A DNA stretch of 64,000 nt from Histoplasma ohiense (lineage: Eukaryota; Ascomycota; Eurotiomycetes; Onygenales; Ajellomycetaceae): positions 4,650,001 to 4,714,000 of the forward strand of contig JAEVHH010000001.1 in the NCBI GenBank assembly GCA_017607445.1, written 5' to 3'. This document shows, in pieces, positions 34,309 to 45,836 of the stretch. Both the position numbers and the translations under genes were made by a program. Each line of letters begins with the position of its first letter. Positions within the stretch are counted from its first letter, which is position 1. The notes beneath the pieces are model-generated. The model worked only from the letters and a program-made list of their open reading frames with translations. It ran no database searches and was not told the DNA's origin.

Positions 34309-35871
34309 TCATGAATCATCCAACCCATATACTACACCGGCAAATGCGCCATTAAAGCGAATTGTAAAATTAATCAAGCGAGGTAGAATGGGGACAAGGT
34401 TTCCAAGCAACCGCAGTTCTGGGCAAAGATGAGAAGGCTTCCAGAACCGAATGCGGAGTATCTTGGGAGAACCAGCAACTGAAACTTCACAGTCTTCACC
34501 AGAAAACCGCCGGGTTATGTGATTGATGCCTCCAGGAACAAGTTCTGTACAAAGCTTGCCGTTTTTGCAATCAAAACAAATAACCTGAGAATCTGCCTGC
34601 GGTTCAGATCTCACACCGGCACATTCAGTGTGTCTACAGGCGTAACAGGACGGGCAATAAACCCAGTTCCCGCGAAGTCTACTCTTCTTCCCACAGCAGG
34701 GCACGGAGTGCTTAAAACTTCGTAGCGTCAAATGTTGAATCTGCGGAATTGTTGAGTAATACTGCTCTTGAAAAATAAAGGAAGATTGTGACAGTGTCAA
34801 TGCGCCCTTGGGACTGCAAGATCCGAGGATGAGATCCAAAGTTTCTGTAGGCAAACCAACTCCGAGGTGTTCCCTGTGGGCAAGTGATGGTTTCCAGCAC
34901 GACGAAGTCAGAACGTAGCTCAATAATCGAAACCCTGGGGAACAATGCCGAGCCGACGTGTTGACAAAGAGGGGAAGAATCTGAGGACACAAAACAGACT
35001 TGGATGAGACCTCAACAAATGCAACATGTCGAAGTGATAAAATAATTAAATGGGCGGCATCCTTGTGGGAAACCTCAAGGAAGAATTGAGCCTTGGAGAT
35101 AGCTGCCAAGATCGAGCTTTTTGTATTGATATTTCCATGAAGCACGACAAGGTATCCGTGGAACCAGAAAATATCTGTTTGGGGCGCGTCCCAGTAAGGA
35201 AAATTTACCCTATTTTCCGGATAATGAATTTGAGAGTCGGATGATACTTCAAGATCCCATGCTGCAATTCGCAGAAGGCCAATGGCAATTGTGTTAAATG
35301 CCATAGAGGGATATCGCCAAGTCATTGGATCGTCAATGAAAAATCGCCATATAAAACAGAAGTCGCGGGAAATCCTGAATTGTAGCTCATTCAGTGTTGT
35401 GGGTGGCCCAGGATGAATAAGAAGTTGATTCGGTACGACTTGTGGCGTCGCAGGCGCTCCTCCGTCCTCGGGCTCTGATATCTCACCCGGAACCCGAGTT
35501 AATGAATCCAATGTCAAGCCATGAGATCCATCTAGGCAAGATAACGGTATCTGGCCCGGAAAAGGCTGAAGCAAGCCATCGAGGCTCTCCCATCGTGTGA
35601 TTATTAAGGTTCCGGCGTCGACATCGATCGTGTACACGTAGTCCAAATTCGACTGTAGCGGACTGGGAAAGGAAACTGACTCCCATTCCTCCAAGTTATC
35701 GAGTGAAGCTATGATAGACTTTATTCGCCGCACAGTTTCTGGCTCGTTTGGGGATCGGATACGGCTCCTTGGTTCGTGCAAGCGATACCATTTCCCTTTT
35801 GAGCGGTTTGTTAGTAAATGGCTGTAAAGGCCGAGAAAATGGCTCGCGTACCGGCAAAACGTAAGTTCCAT
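34309..35871 (-). CDS. Unrecognised 520-residue protein with Cys-rich zinc-binding segment
   Basis: Single open frame from ATG 35871, no introns. I do not recognise the family. The N-terminal 370 residues are mixed, without transmembrane segments or repeats, with Trp- and Phe-rich stretches (FCFIWRFFIDDPMTWRYP). Residues 392-435 hold a cluster of Cys and His: C392, C393, C406, C409, C412, H414, C417, C432 and C435, in a cross-brace-like spacing reminiscent of PHD/RING-type zinc modules. The last 80 residues contain FSGEDCEVSVAGSPK and a conserved-looking RLLGNLVPILPRL. Length, uniform codon use and absence of stops support a real gene. Plausibly lineage-restricted; function unknown. Confidence 0.65.
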   Translation of the reverse strand: MELTFCRYASHFLGLYSHLLTNRSKGKWYRLHEPRSRIRSPNEPETVRRIKSIIASLDNLEEWESVSFPSPLQSNLDYVYTIDVDAGTLIITRWESLDGLLQPFPGQIPLSCLDGSHGLTLDSLTRVPGEISEPEDGGAPATPQVVPNQLLIHPGPPTTLNELQFRISRDFCFIWRFFIDDPMTWRYPSMAFNTIAIGLLRIAAWDLEVSSDSQIHYPENRVNFPYWDAPQTDIFWFHGYLVVLHGNINTKSSILAAISKAQFFLEVSHKDAAHLIILSLRHVAFVEVSSKSVLCPQILPLFVNTSARHCSPGFRLLSYVLTSSCWKPSLAHREHLGVGLPTETLDLILGSCSPKGALTLSQSSFIFQEQYYSTIPQIQHLTLRSFKHSVPCCGKKSRLRGNWVYCPSCYACRHTECAGVRSEPQADSQVICFDCKNGKLCTELVPGGINHITRRFSGEDCEVSVAGSPKILRIRFWKPSHLCPELRLLGNLVPILPRLINFTIRFNGAFAGVVYGLDDS

Positions 35872-38800
35872 AGGCCTCTTGTCCCCATCTCTCTTATCAG
35901 TAAGAAAGCGAGCAAGATCGCTGTCGGCTTGGCGGTCCTTCAGAAACGTGACGGAGGAGACTCGGAATATTAACAGATTGTCCTGTAAACAAGGACACCT
36001 AGACCGGAGGGCAGCTAAACAAGGGGATATACAGAATAACTGTCAAACTGGGAGAATGATTGAGGAGCATGTTGAATGAAGAAGGGTGGGATCCAGTAAG
36101 TTGTGTAAATGTATTGGGAGGTGGTTAGAGGGAAGCTAAGAAGAACTCCAGAGCAATGTGGAGACCATGTGATGAATCAATTGAGGTGATATTCAGAAAT
36201 TGAATTAAACGTGCCAAGTGCACTCACTACCTCTCATTAGTGAGTGTGCCTCACTGTAAAGAAATTATTACTATAACAGAATTATTTTAAGTATTTCTTA
36301 CTGATGTTCGAGATCAATTCTGTATAAATGAAAGGCAATAATCTAGAGAACGCTAGTAGAACATGCTTGAGACCGAAAATGGCGGTAGATACATATTCGA
36401 GGTTCGTGGAAGTTGCGTCTCGTTGAAGGAACAGCTTCCTCGGTTGCCTTTTAAAACTCCACCCTTCTTCCTTTCGCTCCTGATATCCGCCATCCATGCC
36501 GCTACGTTATCAATAGCCTGTTTAGGAGGTCACCTGTCTGGCGATTGTCATTTAGTTCCCTTTCACCCGCCGTCGTTTGCGCATATCTCGCGCCCTTGCG
36601 CGTTCTCCAGGACGTCCAGTTTATCTATGTGTCACGCCAGCTTCTGACGCAAACCGTTGGGTAGAATAATATCAGGCCACCATTATAGCGTGATGGAACT
36701 ATGCCTTGTTTGATTTTCTGCCGTACATGCGTTTTTGTTCCTCTTTGGAAAGGTCGATAAATTTACAACAAACAAGATATTTCATCTATTCACACTGATT
36801 CTCAAGTTTCCCTTGCTTCCCCACTTCCCCCTCTAGACTTCTGATATTTTGTGTAGCTCTCGCACGTTGTTCGGGATGGAGGGGGGTAATGCTTCTCCTA
36901 TTTCTATAAGAGCAGGGCTATACCAGACATGGCACTCACTATATCTTTGTCTGGTGGTGGAAAGTCGCTGCTCGAAGCATCAGACTTTAGGAAGAGACCT
37001 GTAAAAAGGCTTACTGATGTTCTTATTTAATTTCCCCCCATCTTGTCCAGCCCGTGCTCCTAAGATGTCACGCGGGAAATATGGTCCAGCATGGCGCTTC
37101 CGACTGCAATGTACTGTACATATTTTCCCTTGCTTCAGAGACCCTTCATTTTCACTCTTGTTGTTTTATCTTCTTCACTCTTCCTAGATATTGGTAGACT
37201 ATAAACTGAAATAGTTTTGACATGTGATCTCCCCCCACCTTGAATAGCGGGTGAGAATTGGCCGACCTTGGAAGAGGAGGTGTACGTAAATACAGACAAA
37301 GCCAGGCGATTGATACCCTAAGGAGTCAACCCCCCCCCACCCCACACCACCCCCTAGTCCAGAAAACAGTGATATTGTGCTAAACCCGATCAGAATAGCA
37401 CTAAACCATGGAAGGCAATTCCCCATGATACAGTATACCTAGGTACTGGTGGGAAACCGAGACCTGTTGTTCACTGCATACCTGAGTTCTTTAAAATGCA
37501 CCCATGATTTGGGGTATGATAACTCAACCAACCACGCATATATGAAGCAGATGGTGATCAGAAACCGATGGTTATGTACCGCACATGTGCAGCACATGCC
37601 CGTATTTTCAATTTCAGCATTGCGCTGCATGGTGAGTGGTACAATGTTATCAACATCAAAATAGTGTTGTGTGCGTAAGAAAACCAAGGATCACGGTCCC
37701 TAATTTCCAAGGACTGCTCTATTCTCCATTCTATTCAAGGCTGCCTCAAAATCAATTAATGTCGACGAATTTTGTAAGTTCATTGGCAATCGATTTCCAC
37801 TCAGTCACTGACACATGCGAATTGCCCAACACGAACGCAGGTTTTTAAAGTAGATATACATGTATGTACATGTACATGTTACAAAACTTGTTCCAGCACT
37901 AAGAAAATCAATTCTAGAACCAAGGGCTGGGGCGGGAGACACACATAATGTAAAGGGAGGATCGGGCTGCCCGTTTTTTACAGTGCCGAATCCACGGAAT
38001 GACCGCGACCGGCTGTGTCGGTCAAGGGCAATCGTTCCATTACCTTGAAATTATCTCCTCACAAGCTTTCTCGTCGGAATCTAGAGTCAAGTGAGCTGGG
38101 TACGAAGCGAAGTAGTTTTTATATGAGGTGACTCCTCGTCCAATAACATCGGATCAACGCAGATGCCATGGCCCTTCGGCAATTCCAGGTTTTCAACTTG
38201 AACTTCGCACCTATAAGATCCTTTGCCCAGTGCTATATCCCTCAAAACATGCCGCATTTCAGGGTTTCTGCAGTCTCCACGGGTACAACCCAGGAATGGT
38301 GAACAACTTGATATGCAACTATGGGCGAAATTGAACATGAGTCGTATTTGAATCAATCAGCGGGGGAAATGCTCATATTTTTGTCTTATCGCAAGGGAAG
38401 TGAGTCGGGTTGCAAGGCAAGGTTGAAATGAAAAGGTAGATATCAATTGTTTTGCTCAGGGAGCCGCATGGACCACGTACGGGCCACGCAGAAAAACTTT
38501 CTTCTTTCACCCGATAAACGTTCATCAACGTGCTGCAGCAGGCAACATCCGCTTGGAATAGCGGATTCAACTTGCTCCTGAGACGGCTGGAAACATCATC
38601 CAGGCAACAAGAGGTAAAAGTGGGGGTCAAATGCCAGAGATGATTTTCCACCTGAATTCATTTGACAGAATAGCCCGCGATTGTGACCAGCAATGGCACT
38701 CTGTGAAGTTAGAGTCAATTTTCGGGCCATCATCGTCAGTGCTGAGAACTGGTTTGCCTACTCCGGAGGCCAATGATAGAGGTTGGTTTGTGCAATCGAA

Positions 38801-39144
38801 GTTCTAAGTGCAAATCGCTTGCTGTGGAATGCTGTCTTGGCGCGTAAAGCGCGTGCCCCACCAGCTGGTGCCTCACTTGTTTGGATCAAGCCTCCGTTTT
38901 CAACATCGCTTTCTCACCGCAAGACACCAAGTCAACATTTTTTGAGGAATCTTCCAAAATTCAGCTGCCTATATTTATGCCTGGAGCATTGGCTGCTATT
39001 ACCCAACATCCTATCAATTGGCGCTCATTTCTTTTGTTTGATTCCCAATAATTGTCGTGGCACAAGTCTCCCATTGAGGGCTGTTTCTATGGTTCTCTTT
39101 CCGCGAAGCTCTCCGTCATTCAGATCAGCCTTGTTGTGTGATCG
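35872..39144. other. Intergenic, no gene supported
   Basis: About 3.3 kb. It includes the promoter of the 520-residue gene on the left and of hym1 on the right. There is a C-rich run near 37330-37350 and TACATGTA-type motifs near 37860-37880. A minus-strand open frame at 38087-38356 looks partly protein-like (CEVQVENLELPKGHGICVD) but has no recognisable family. Confidence 0.4.
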
Positions 39145-40654
39145 ATGGCATTCCTATTTAACCGCGCCAGGTCACGGCAACCTGCTGAGGTCGCGCGGTC
39201 GATAAAGGACCTTCTATCACGCCTGTGGGAAAACCCGAATGGCGGCTCAAAGGTTTGTTACATTTCACCGTAAAACTTGCTGGATATCCCGCTAACCGGA
39301 GCGGATATATTAGGTAGAGGAAGATCTAGCCAAGCAATTGGCTCATATGAAATTGATTGTTCAGGGGACACAGGGTTGGTAAATTTTGATAACAAATCGC
39401 TGTTGCATAAGACTCTTATGTAACAAAAAAAACAAAGAAAAAACTCTTGCTCATGATCCCGTGGTGAAGAAGTCGATACCCTCCCCGAACAGGTACAGCA
39501 ATTGGTACAAGCAGTCATCCAAGATGACCTGCTCTACGAACTAGCCCGAAGTATCCGCCATCTGCCATTCGAGGCAAGAAAAGATACGCAAACCATATTC
39601 TCTCACATCCTCCGATTCAGACCCGCCGATGCGAGCTCTGCGGATCCACCCGTCATATCCTATATCGTCCACAACCGGCCAGAGATTATTGCAGAGCTGT
39701 GTTGGGGTTATGAAAATCATCGAAGTGCCATGCCCTGTGGATCAATACTGCGAGAGGCCCTAAAGTTCGAGGTCATTGCTGCCATTGTCCTCTACGACGA
39801 ATCAGCCAGAGATGAGCCTGCCATCCGGATTAACGAGGTCGACCCGGGTGCGAAGCAAACGGGAGAAGGGCTCTTTTGGCAGTTTTTCCAATGGATCAAC
39901 CGTGGCAGCTTTGAAGTCAGTGCCGATGCATTTACTACATTTCGGGTAGGTTATTCCGTTTATAATCCCCCGCTCGCCGTTTATTTCCCCAAGATTTTCA
40001 TTCACAATATGGCTTTAGGATATCCTTACGAAGCATAAAGGCCTGGTGTCGCAATACTTATTATCCAATTTCGAGCTTTTCTTCAGCAAATACAATAGCA
40101 TTCTTGTCCAGTCAGACTCATACGTGACGAAGCGACAAAGTATTAAGCTGCTAGGGGAGATCCTCCTAGATCGAGCGAATTATAATGTCATGACGAAATA
40201 TGTTGACCGCGGAGATCATCTCAAGCTGTGCATGAACCTGTTGAGAGATGATCGCAAAATGGTTCAATATGAAGGTTTCCATATTTTCAAGGTCCGATGG
40301 CCCTACCAACTGACTCAATCCTCATTCCCCCTTCCCCAGTTTCTGACCATATCATCCGAAAATTTTTCTAATTCTTCTTTCTAGGTCTTTGTTGCAAACC
40401 CTAACAAGTCTGTCGCCGTCCAGAGAATCCTAATCAACAACCGGGACCGGCTGTTAAAATTCCTCCCCAAGTTCTTGGAGGACAGGACTGATGATGATCA
40501 GTTTACGGATGAGAAGAGTTTCCTCGTTCGACAGATTGAAATTCTGCCGCCGGAGCCCACTGATCCGAGGCAGGGACAAGGCGATAATAGCAATAATAAT
40601 GCTTTGAATGGATCCGGTTCGGGGTCTGGAGCAGGCACAGCTGCAGCAGCTTAA
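39145..40654 (+). CDS. hym1: Mo25/Hym1 family scaffold protein
   Basis: Armadillo-like scaffold that activates Ste20/GCK-type kinases in the RAM/MOR morphogenesis pathway (polarised growth, septation). Five exons: 39145-39252, 39314-39374, 39470-39945, 40019-40291 and 40385-40654, giving 395 residues. Evidence includes MAFLFNRARSRQP at the start, EEDLAKQLAHMKLIVQGTQ in exon 2, LPFEARKDTQTIFSHILR, FEVSADAFTTFR joined to DILTKHKGLVSQYLL, and KLLGEILLDRANYNVMTKYV, all typical of Mo25. The last exon has VFVANPNKSVAVQRIL and then an Asn/Gly/Ser/Ala-rich tail. The exon 2/3 junction (phase 1, 39374/39470) is the least certain. The donor of the last intron is GTCCGA, unusual. Confidence 0.95.
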
Positions 40655-41860
40655 AAAAAGAAAAAGAAAAAAACTTAATCTCCATTGAATTAATATGTTG
40701 TGCTGTTTTGCTACGGTGCTGTGGTATTACTGTGCACAGCTTCGCCTCCCATCCCCCATTCCCTTTCCCCTCTAACGGCTTTCATATGTTTTCTTTTCTT
40801 TGTTCCCATCGCGTTGGGCCGACAGAACCGTAGTAGCCTCTAAAATCCCCCTCCCAACTCCCGGCCCCATCCACGGCAGCTCCTCCACGAGCGTGGGCAC
40901 CCCTTCTATTCCTTCTATATTAGCAACTTGCTTTTTCTTTCCTGTATCATCCATTTTCTGATAGTTATCAAGCAGGAGGGGGCGGAGGAAACAGGGAAAC
41001 GACGAACAACGGAGTTTTTAAGGAGGAAATCGATTTTTTGAATATCAGGGAATAAATGGCGTTTTTAGCCCACTTGATTCATGGGAGCAGATGGAAACCA
41101 AGGATTATTAGTTAGTTGCGATGTATAATTCATTTTTAACAACCCCCACTTTTCTTTAGCGGCCATTAGCTCCCAGAAAGCGACAAATACTAATAATAAC
41201 ATGCACAGAGCATCTATTGTACAGGTACAGAATAGCTGCTAATTCGTGATAATTCGCTGTAATGGCGTCGAACAATGCCTAGGGCCAATGTACTGTACAT
41301 ACATACATACAGGTTCCAGCCTCCAGGGTCTGGCTGCTCACCTACACGGATCGGGTTTAGTGCATCGTGGAGGCTTGGATCACGTGGCAGTGTGGGGATA
41401 CTGACGATGCTGCGTGGTTGGATGCGGCTCGCGCCCGCTTGTTTCTGGTGGAGGTCCAACCGCCGCCCCTTTTTTGGCTGCTTTGACTCCGACTACACAG
41501 TACACTAACGCCCTCGCGCCGTTCACGGGAGAGGCCAACGCCTGTTGATCAATGGCACCAGCTGCTGTTTTTTTTATCTTCTGCTGCTAGCTCAACAAAA
41601 CGTTTCTCCAAACTTTGAATTTCTAATTTGAGGGACACCGCCGCCAACTCCTTACTGTGCTTCCTCCCCATCGCATGCCTGTATGTCTGACGGAGGAACC
41701 ATTGTACCACCGCATCTGCTACCTCGACGGTTGGTTCAACTCCTCCCTCGTCCCTCATATCGCGGCAGGCGTGACTCGAATGAATATTGCCGCTCTTTTT
41801 CCTCACGTATTCCAAAGCTGAAACTTCTGCTTCAACATCACGGGAAATCTCGCGAATGTC
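40655..41860. other. Intergenic between hym1 and the RabGAP gene
   Basis: About 1.2 kb. hym1 3' UTR on the left and the RabGAP leader on the right. TACTGTACATACATACATAC lies near 41290. Minus-strand open frames at 40772-40954 and 41549-41815 are not supported as genes (the second has no ATG). Confidence 0.4.
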
Positions 41861-44475
41861 ATGGTCTCCCCCGCAAGACCCCTCACCAGCTCCAGTGCGC
41901 GGTGCGAAGCACCTGACTCAATTGACGACAATGCTACCGCTATTGCCGAACCCCTGTCTCCGCCACCACCGATCCCATCCCCCTGTTCTCCCTCCCTTCC
42001 GCCTTCTCGGGGCTCTAGTCTACGAATCGAATTGCAGAATGGAGACTCCAAGGAGCCATCAGTTCCTTCTCCAGAGCCCCCTTCGTCGTCTACCAAGCCA
42101 ATTCATCGCGTGGAATACGAGGGTAGGAAGGATTCTGGTCTAGCTCCATCAAGGAGAGATAGTAGAACAACTCTAGCTTCAGACGAACTCTCTGCCCCGA
42201 GCCTAAAATCACCTCCCAGTATCCCAAGCATCATAATCGATGAAAAACACGCCCGTCCGAGTTCACGACGATCAGAGCGGAAATGGAGCCCCCTCAAAAA
42301 ACGGAAACCTGATCCTCTTCCGGCTGTCCCACCCCTTCCACCCCTCGAGCCCGTGCCGTTTCGTGGAATTACGCTGGATATCCCTACTGGTTCCTTTGGA
42401 GACCTGACTACAGATTCCTTAGAATCAATTGCTGAAAGCTCAAATAATCATACCGAATATCCTTCTGGAGCAGAGGTTGACGGGGGTCAGTCGAAGGAAA
42501 AACAGGATAGCAAAGCGAGTCCCACGAGCGGTGGAGGAAATAATAGCAATACTACACTAGGCATTCACGGCAAAGCCAGGACCGCTACGTCTCTAAGTTC
42601 GAGGCATGTCACGTCAAACAATTCTCTACGTCCTCGTCCAGTCAGCTCTGCAGCTCGAGCATTGTCGGTCGATGAGGAAGTACTATCACAAAAGGTGCGG
42701 CTGATGTATGAGATGGGAGATGACGACGTCGACGATGCAAAGGTTAATGAACTGTTAGGCTTGGATAATGAGGAGGCTATACTACATGAGCCATCTAGTT
42801 CCGCTCTTCCAGCCTCAAGTGACGGCGGTGAAAAAGAACGAGCAAAATCACCTACTCCCTCAGTTTCCGGGCGAGGTTCGAGAAGAGGAAGCTTTATCAC
42901 AAGAGAGCCATTTGAGCTTGCTGGCGGGTTAGAGGACTGGGAAAATATTCAAGTTGGCGACGTTGACCGATATGGTTTCATCATTCCCCGACAAAAGGGC
43001 GAGGATACTCCAGACGCACCCCCTCCGGTTCTTCAACGAGTCTCAACGAGCTTACTGCTCGCATCCACAACTCCGCGCCGGAAGCGTACGCTGCGGAGGG
43101 AACCTTCTGCTGCGCCTAGCTCCCGGTCCTTTGCCGGCCGGTCTCCGCCTAGGAAATCGACAGAGCAATCCCGCCCCACATCTTCCCAGAGCTCCTACCA
43201 AATAAGCATTCACAGATCATCCTCGAGAATGCGATATGCGGCAAACAGGCTACCCCATAACAAAAATCGCAAATTCGTTGATGAAGCTAGTGACATGTTA
43301 ACTCTCCCAGGTCAAATTGTCGAGGATGATAACAGCCCACATGCCCTTGCAATGAAGAAAAAGGAATGGGAGAGAGAAGATAAGTGGAGAAAGATGGCCA
43401 AGGTCGTGTCTAAGCCTCAGGACGGTGCTGGTATGACATTCGAATTCGACGTAAAGAGCTCGAAACTTATCGAACGGACTTGGAAAGGAATACCCGACAG
43501 ATGGCGATCAACTGCCTGGTATGCGTTTCTAAATGCCAGTGCGAAGAAACAGAAGGATAGCCCAACAGATACAGAGCTCATCCGGACGTTCAATGAGCTC
43601 CAAGAGCTGGGCTCCCCGGACGACGTGCAGATTGATATTGATGTTCCACGGACGATTAGTAGCCATATTATGTTCCGTCGTCGCTATCGAGGGGGCCAGA
43701 GGCTTCTCTTCCGCGTCCTTCATGCGATGTCCCTCTACTTCCCAGACACGGGGTACGTCCAGGGAATGGCTGCGCTTGCCGCAACTCTTCTTGCCTATTA
43801 CGATGAAGAGCATACCTTTGTTATGCTCGTGAGGTTATGGCAACTTAGGGGTTTAGATCGTCTCTATCGATCGGGATTTTCGGGATTGATGGAAGCACTT
43901 GGTAATTTTGAGAAGGAATGGCTTGAAGGGGGTGAAGTTGCTGAGAAACTGGTATGTTATGCCTTCTCTTTTTCTCCTTCTCTCCTTCTAGTATCCACTA
44001 CTAACCCCTTCCCATCCAGACCGAACTTGGAATTCCCCCAACGGCATACGGCACCCGATGGTACCTTACCCTATTCAACTACTCAATCCCTTTCCCTGCG
44101 CAGCTCCGCGTCTGGGACGTTTTCATGCTCTTAGGAGACTCAGAGGAACCGATATCCACATCCGCCTCCGCAACCAGATCCCCAACAAGCTCCCGTATTG
44201 GCTCTGGCACTGTAGATGGCAGCGCTGAACCAAACCCACTAGCATCGTCATTGAATCTACCGCCGCAACCTCTCGCTAGCCCCTTCGGGAAAAGCCTCGA
44301 TGTCCTTCATGCCACCTCTGCAGCCCTTATCGATGGGATGCGCGATATCATCCTAGAATCCGATTTCGAGAACGCAATGAAGGTGCTTACGAGCTGGATT
44401 CCCATTAAAGATGTGGAGGTCTTCATGCGCGTTGCGAGGGCCGAGTATAAGGTTCATCGTCGGAAGAAGGGTTGA
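41861..44475 (+). CDS. TBC-domain Rab GTPase-activating protein
   Basis: Stimulates GTP hydrolysis by a Rab, ending a trafficking signal. Two exons: 41861-43951 and 44020-44475 (phase 0), 848 residues. Residues 1-480 are disordered and rich in Ser, Pro and charged residues. The TBC domain starts near 542 at GIPDRWRSTAW. It has the arginine finger in IDIDVPRT (Arg597) and the glutamine finger in GYVQGM (Gln634), both intact, so a dual-finger catalytic mechanism is expected. Exon 2 continues LGIPPTAYGTRWYLTLF and LRVWDVFML, completing the fold. The C-terminal 100 residues after a Ser/Pro linker are helical. Which Rab it acts on cannot be told from sequence. Confidence 0.93.
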
Positions 44476-45776
44476 CACATCTTTACCTACACATGAGATC
44501 CCCTCCTGTTGTGGGGGAATTTTGGCTCTCACCGGATCTCTAGATGAAGACAACACACGGCCTTATTCTAACTTCAATTTTATCTATGCTCGCTAGATGT
44601 CCTTTTTTCACCTGCTCAACTTCCAATTTTGTTTCGTCGATTCCTTATCTTATCGCGTCCCTCACAACGTCAAGGGAAAAAGAACTAATCCAAAACACTT
44701 ACAAAGTCGTTCTCACCCTTTTTTTCTGGTTTTTTTTTTTTTTTCTCAGTATCTACACCCATGGACTCTTCTAATTATTTCACTCTCCCCCTCTCCATTT
44801 ATCTAAGCATTCTATTCTTCGCGCACCCACTTATTCTGTTCACCTATTTATCCTATTTCTTGTAATAATAACCCCCTCGTCCCATCCCTCATCTTTCATT
44901 ATAGGTGGCATTATGTTCTTTCTCTCCTTCCTCATTAATCTTTATTGCTCATTTCTGAGAGGAAAATTAGAGAAAAGGGTTTTTGTTATTGTTTCATGTT
45001 GTATCTGAACTTGAATTTCTGTCTCTAACCCGTCCTCCATTTTTCCTTTATTTTATTCCATTGTCCTCCCCTTCTCTTCCTCTCCTTCCCTTTTTTGATA
45101 TGAGAGTATCTAGATACCCCTCTGTTTTCTGTGTGTGGGTGCGCATGTGTGTATGCACAGTCTTGTTCTACTTTTCAGGATATTTCGACTTTTGTGTCCT
45201 ATCTCCCTCCCTCGCTTACTATTATAATTGTTATTATACCTTTCTTTTTAACTCCCTCACAGGAACACTTTCATCTGTTTTCATTTTTAAATTTTATGAT
45301 AGTCTTTGAATAATAATACATCTCTATTTCAACTTTCATGAACTTCCACTTTGTCAAGTTTCTTATCTTTCTCCCTTCCCTTCCATTTTGTTGTCGTAAC
45401 CGAAGGGGAGCTAAAAAAAGAATACACTTTGAATATGGCCGCCAATAACACCCTATATATGTACTCCATTGCTTTTCATTCTATTCAACTTGATTTTTGG
45501 AGTCAATTATTTTATACTCGGTTACCTCACTATGATCATAAATCTCAATTATACTGTACATGTATTTTTTCTGTGCTGGGAATATTACCCGGGTGTCGTT
45601 AAAAAGGGATAGATAATATTAAACGATAAAAATAAAACTCCTGTTCCCCCTCCATATTAAACGCATGTCGGGTATCTAACTTCTCCAAAACAAGACTAAC
45701 CCCCAACAGTAAAGATCAAGGGTATAAACAACTAAAGTCACAAATTGGTATAGAGGGAGCAAAAAAGTACGACGCT

Positions 45777-45799
<23 letters not shown>
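44476..45799. other. Intergenic / 3' flank, pyrimidine-rich
   Basis: No gene supported. Very T- and C-rich to about 45400, with poly-T near 44735. Probably the RabGAP 3' UTR followed by spacer. Confidence 0.45.
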
Positions 45800-45807
<8 letters not shown>

Positions 45808-45836
45808 AAGAAGAAGAAGAAGAAGAAGAAGGAGAA
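45780..45836. repeat. GAA/TTC trinucleotide microsatellite
   Basis: About 18 AAG/GAA units in a row, nearly perfect. Read on the minus strand it extends an open frame with a Phe run. Purine-strand GAA repeats of this length can form triplex DNA. Confidence 0.95.

Noticed and set aside
38087..38356. Minus-strand 89-codon frame with several Cys
   Set aside because: Partly protein-like, but no family, no clear promoter and no splice partner, so left unannotated.
38783..39205. 140-codon plus-strand frame upstream of hym1
   Set aside because: It overlaps hym1 exon 1 in a different frame and shows no domain.
41549..41815. Minus-strand frame with a helical C terminus, overlapping the RabGAP leader
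   Set aside because: No ATG start (the frame opens at TTG), no family recognised, and no splice site that would join it to another exon.
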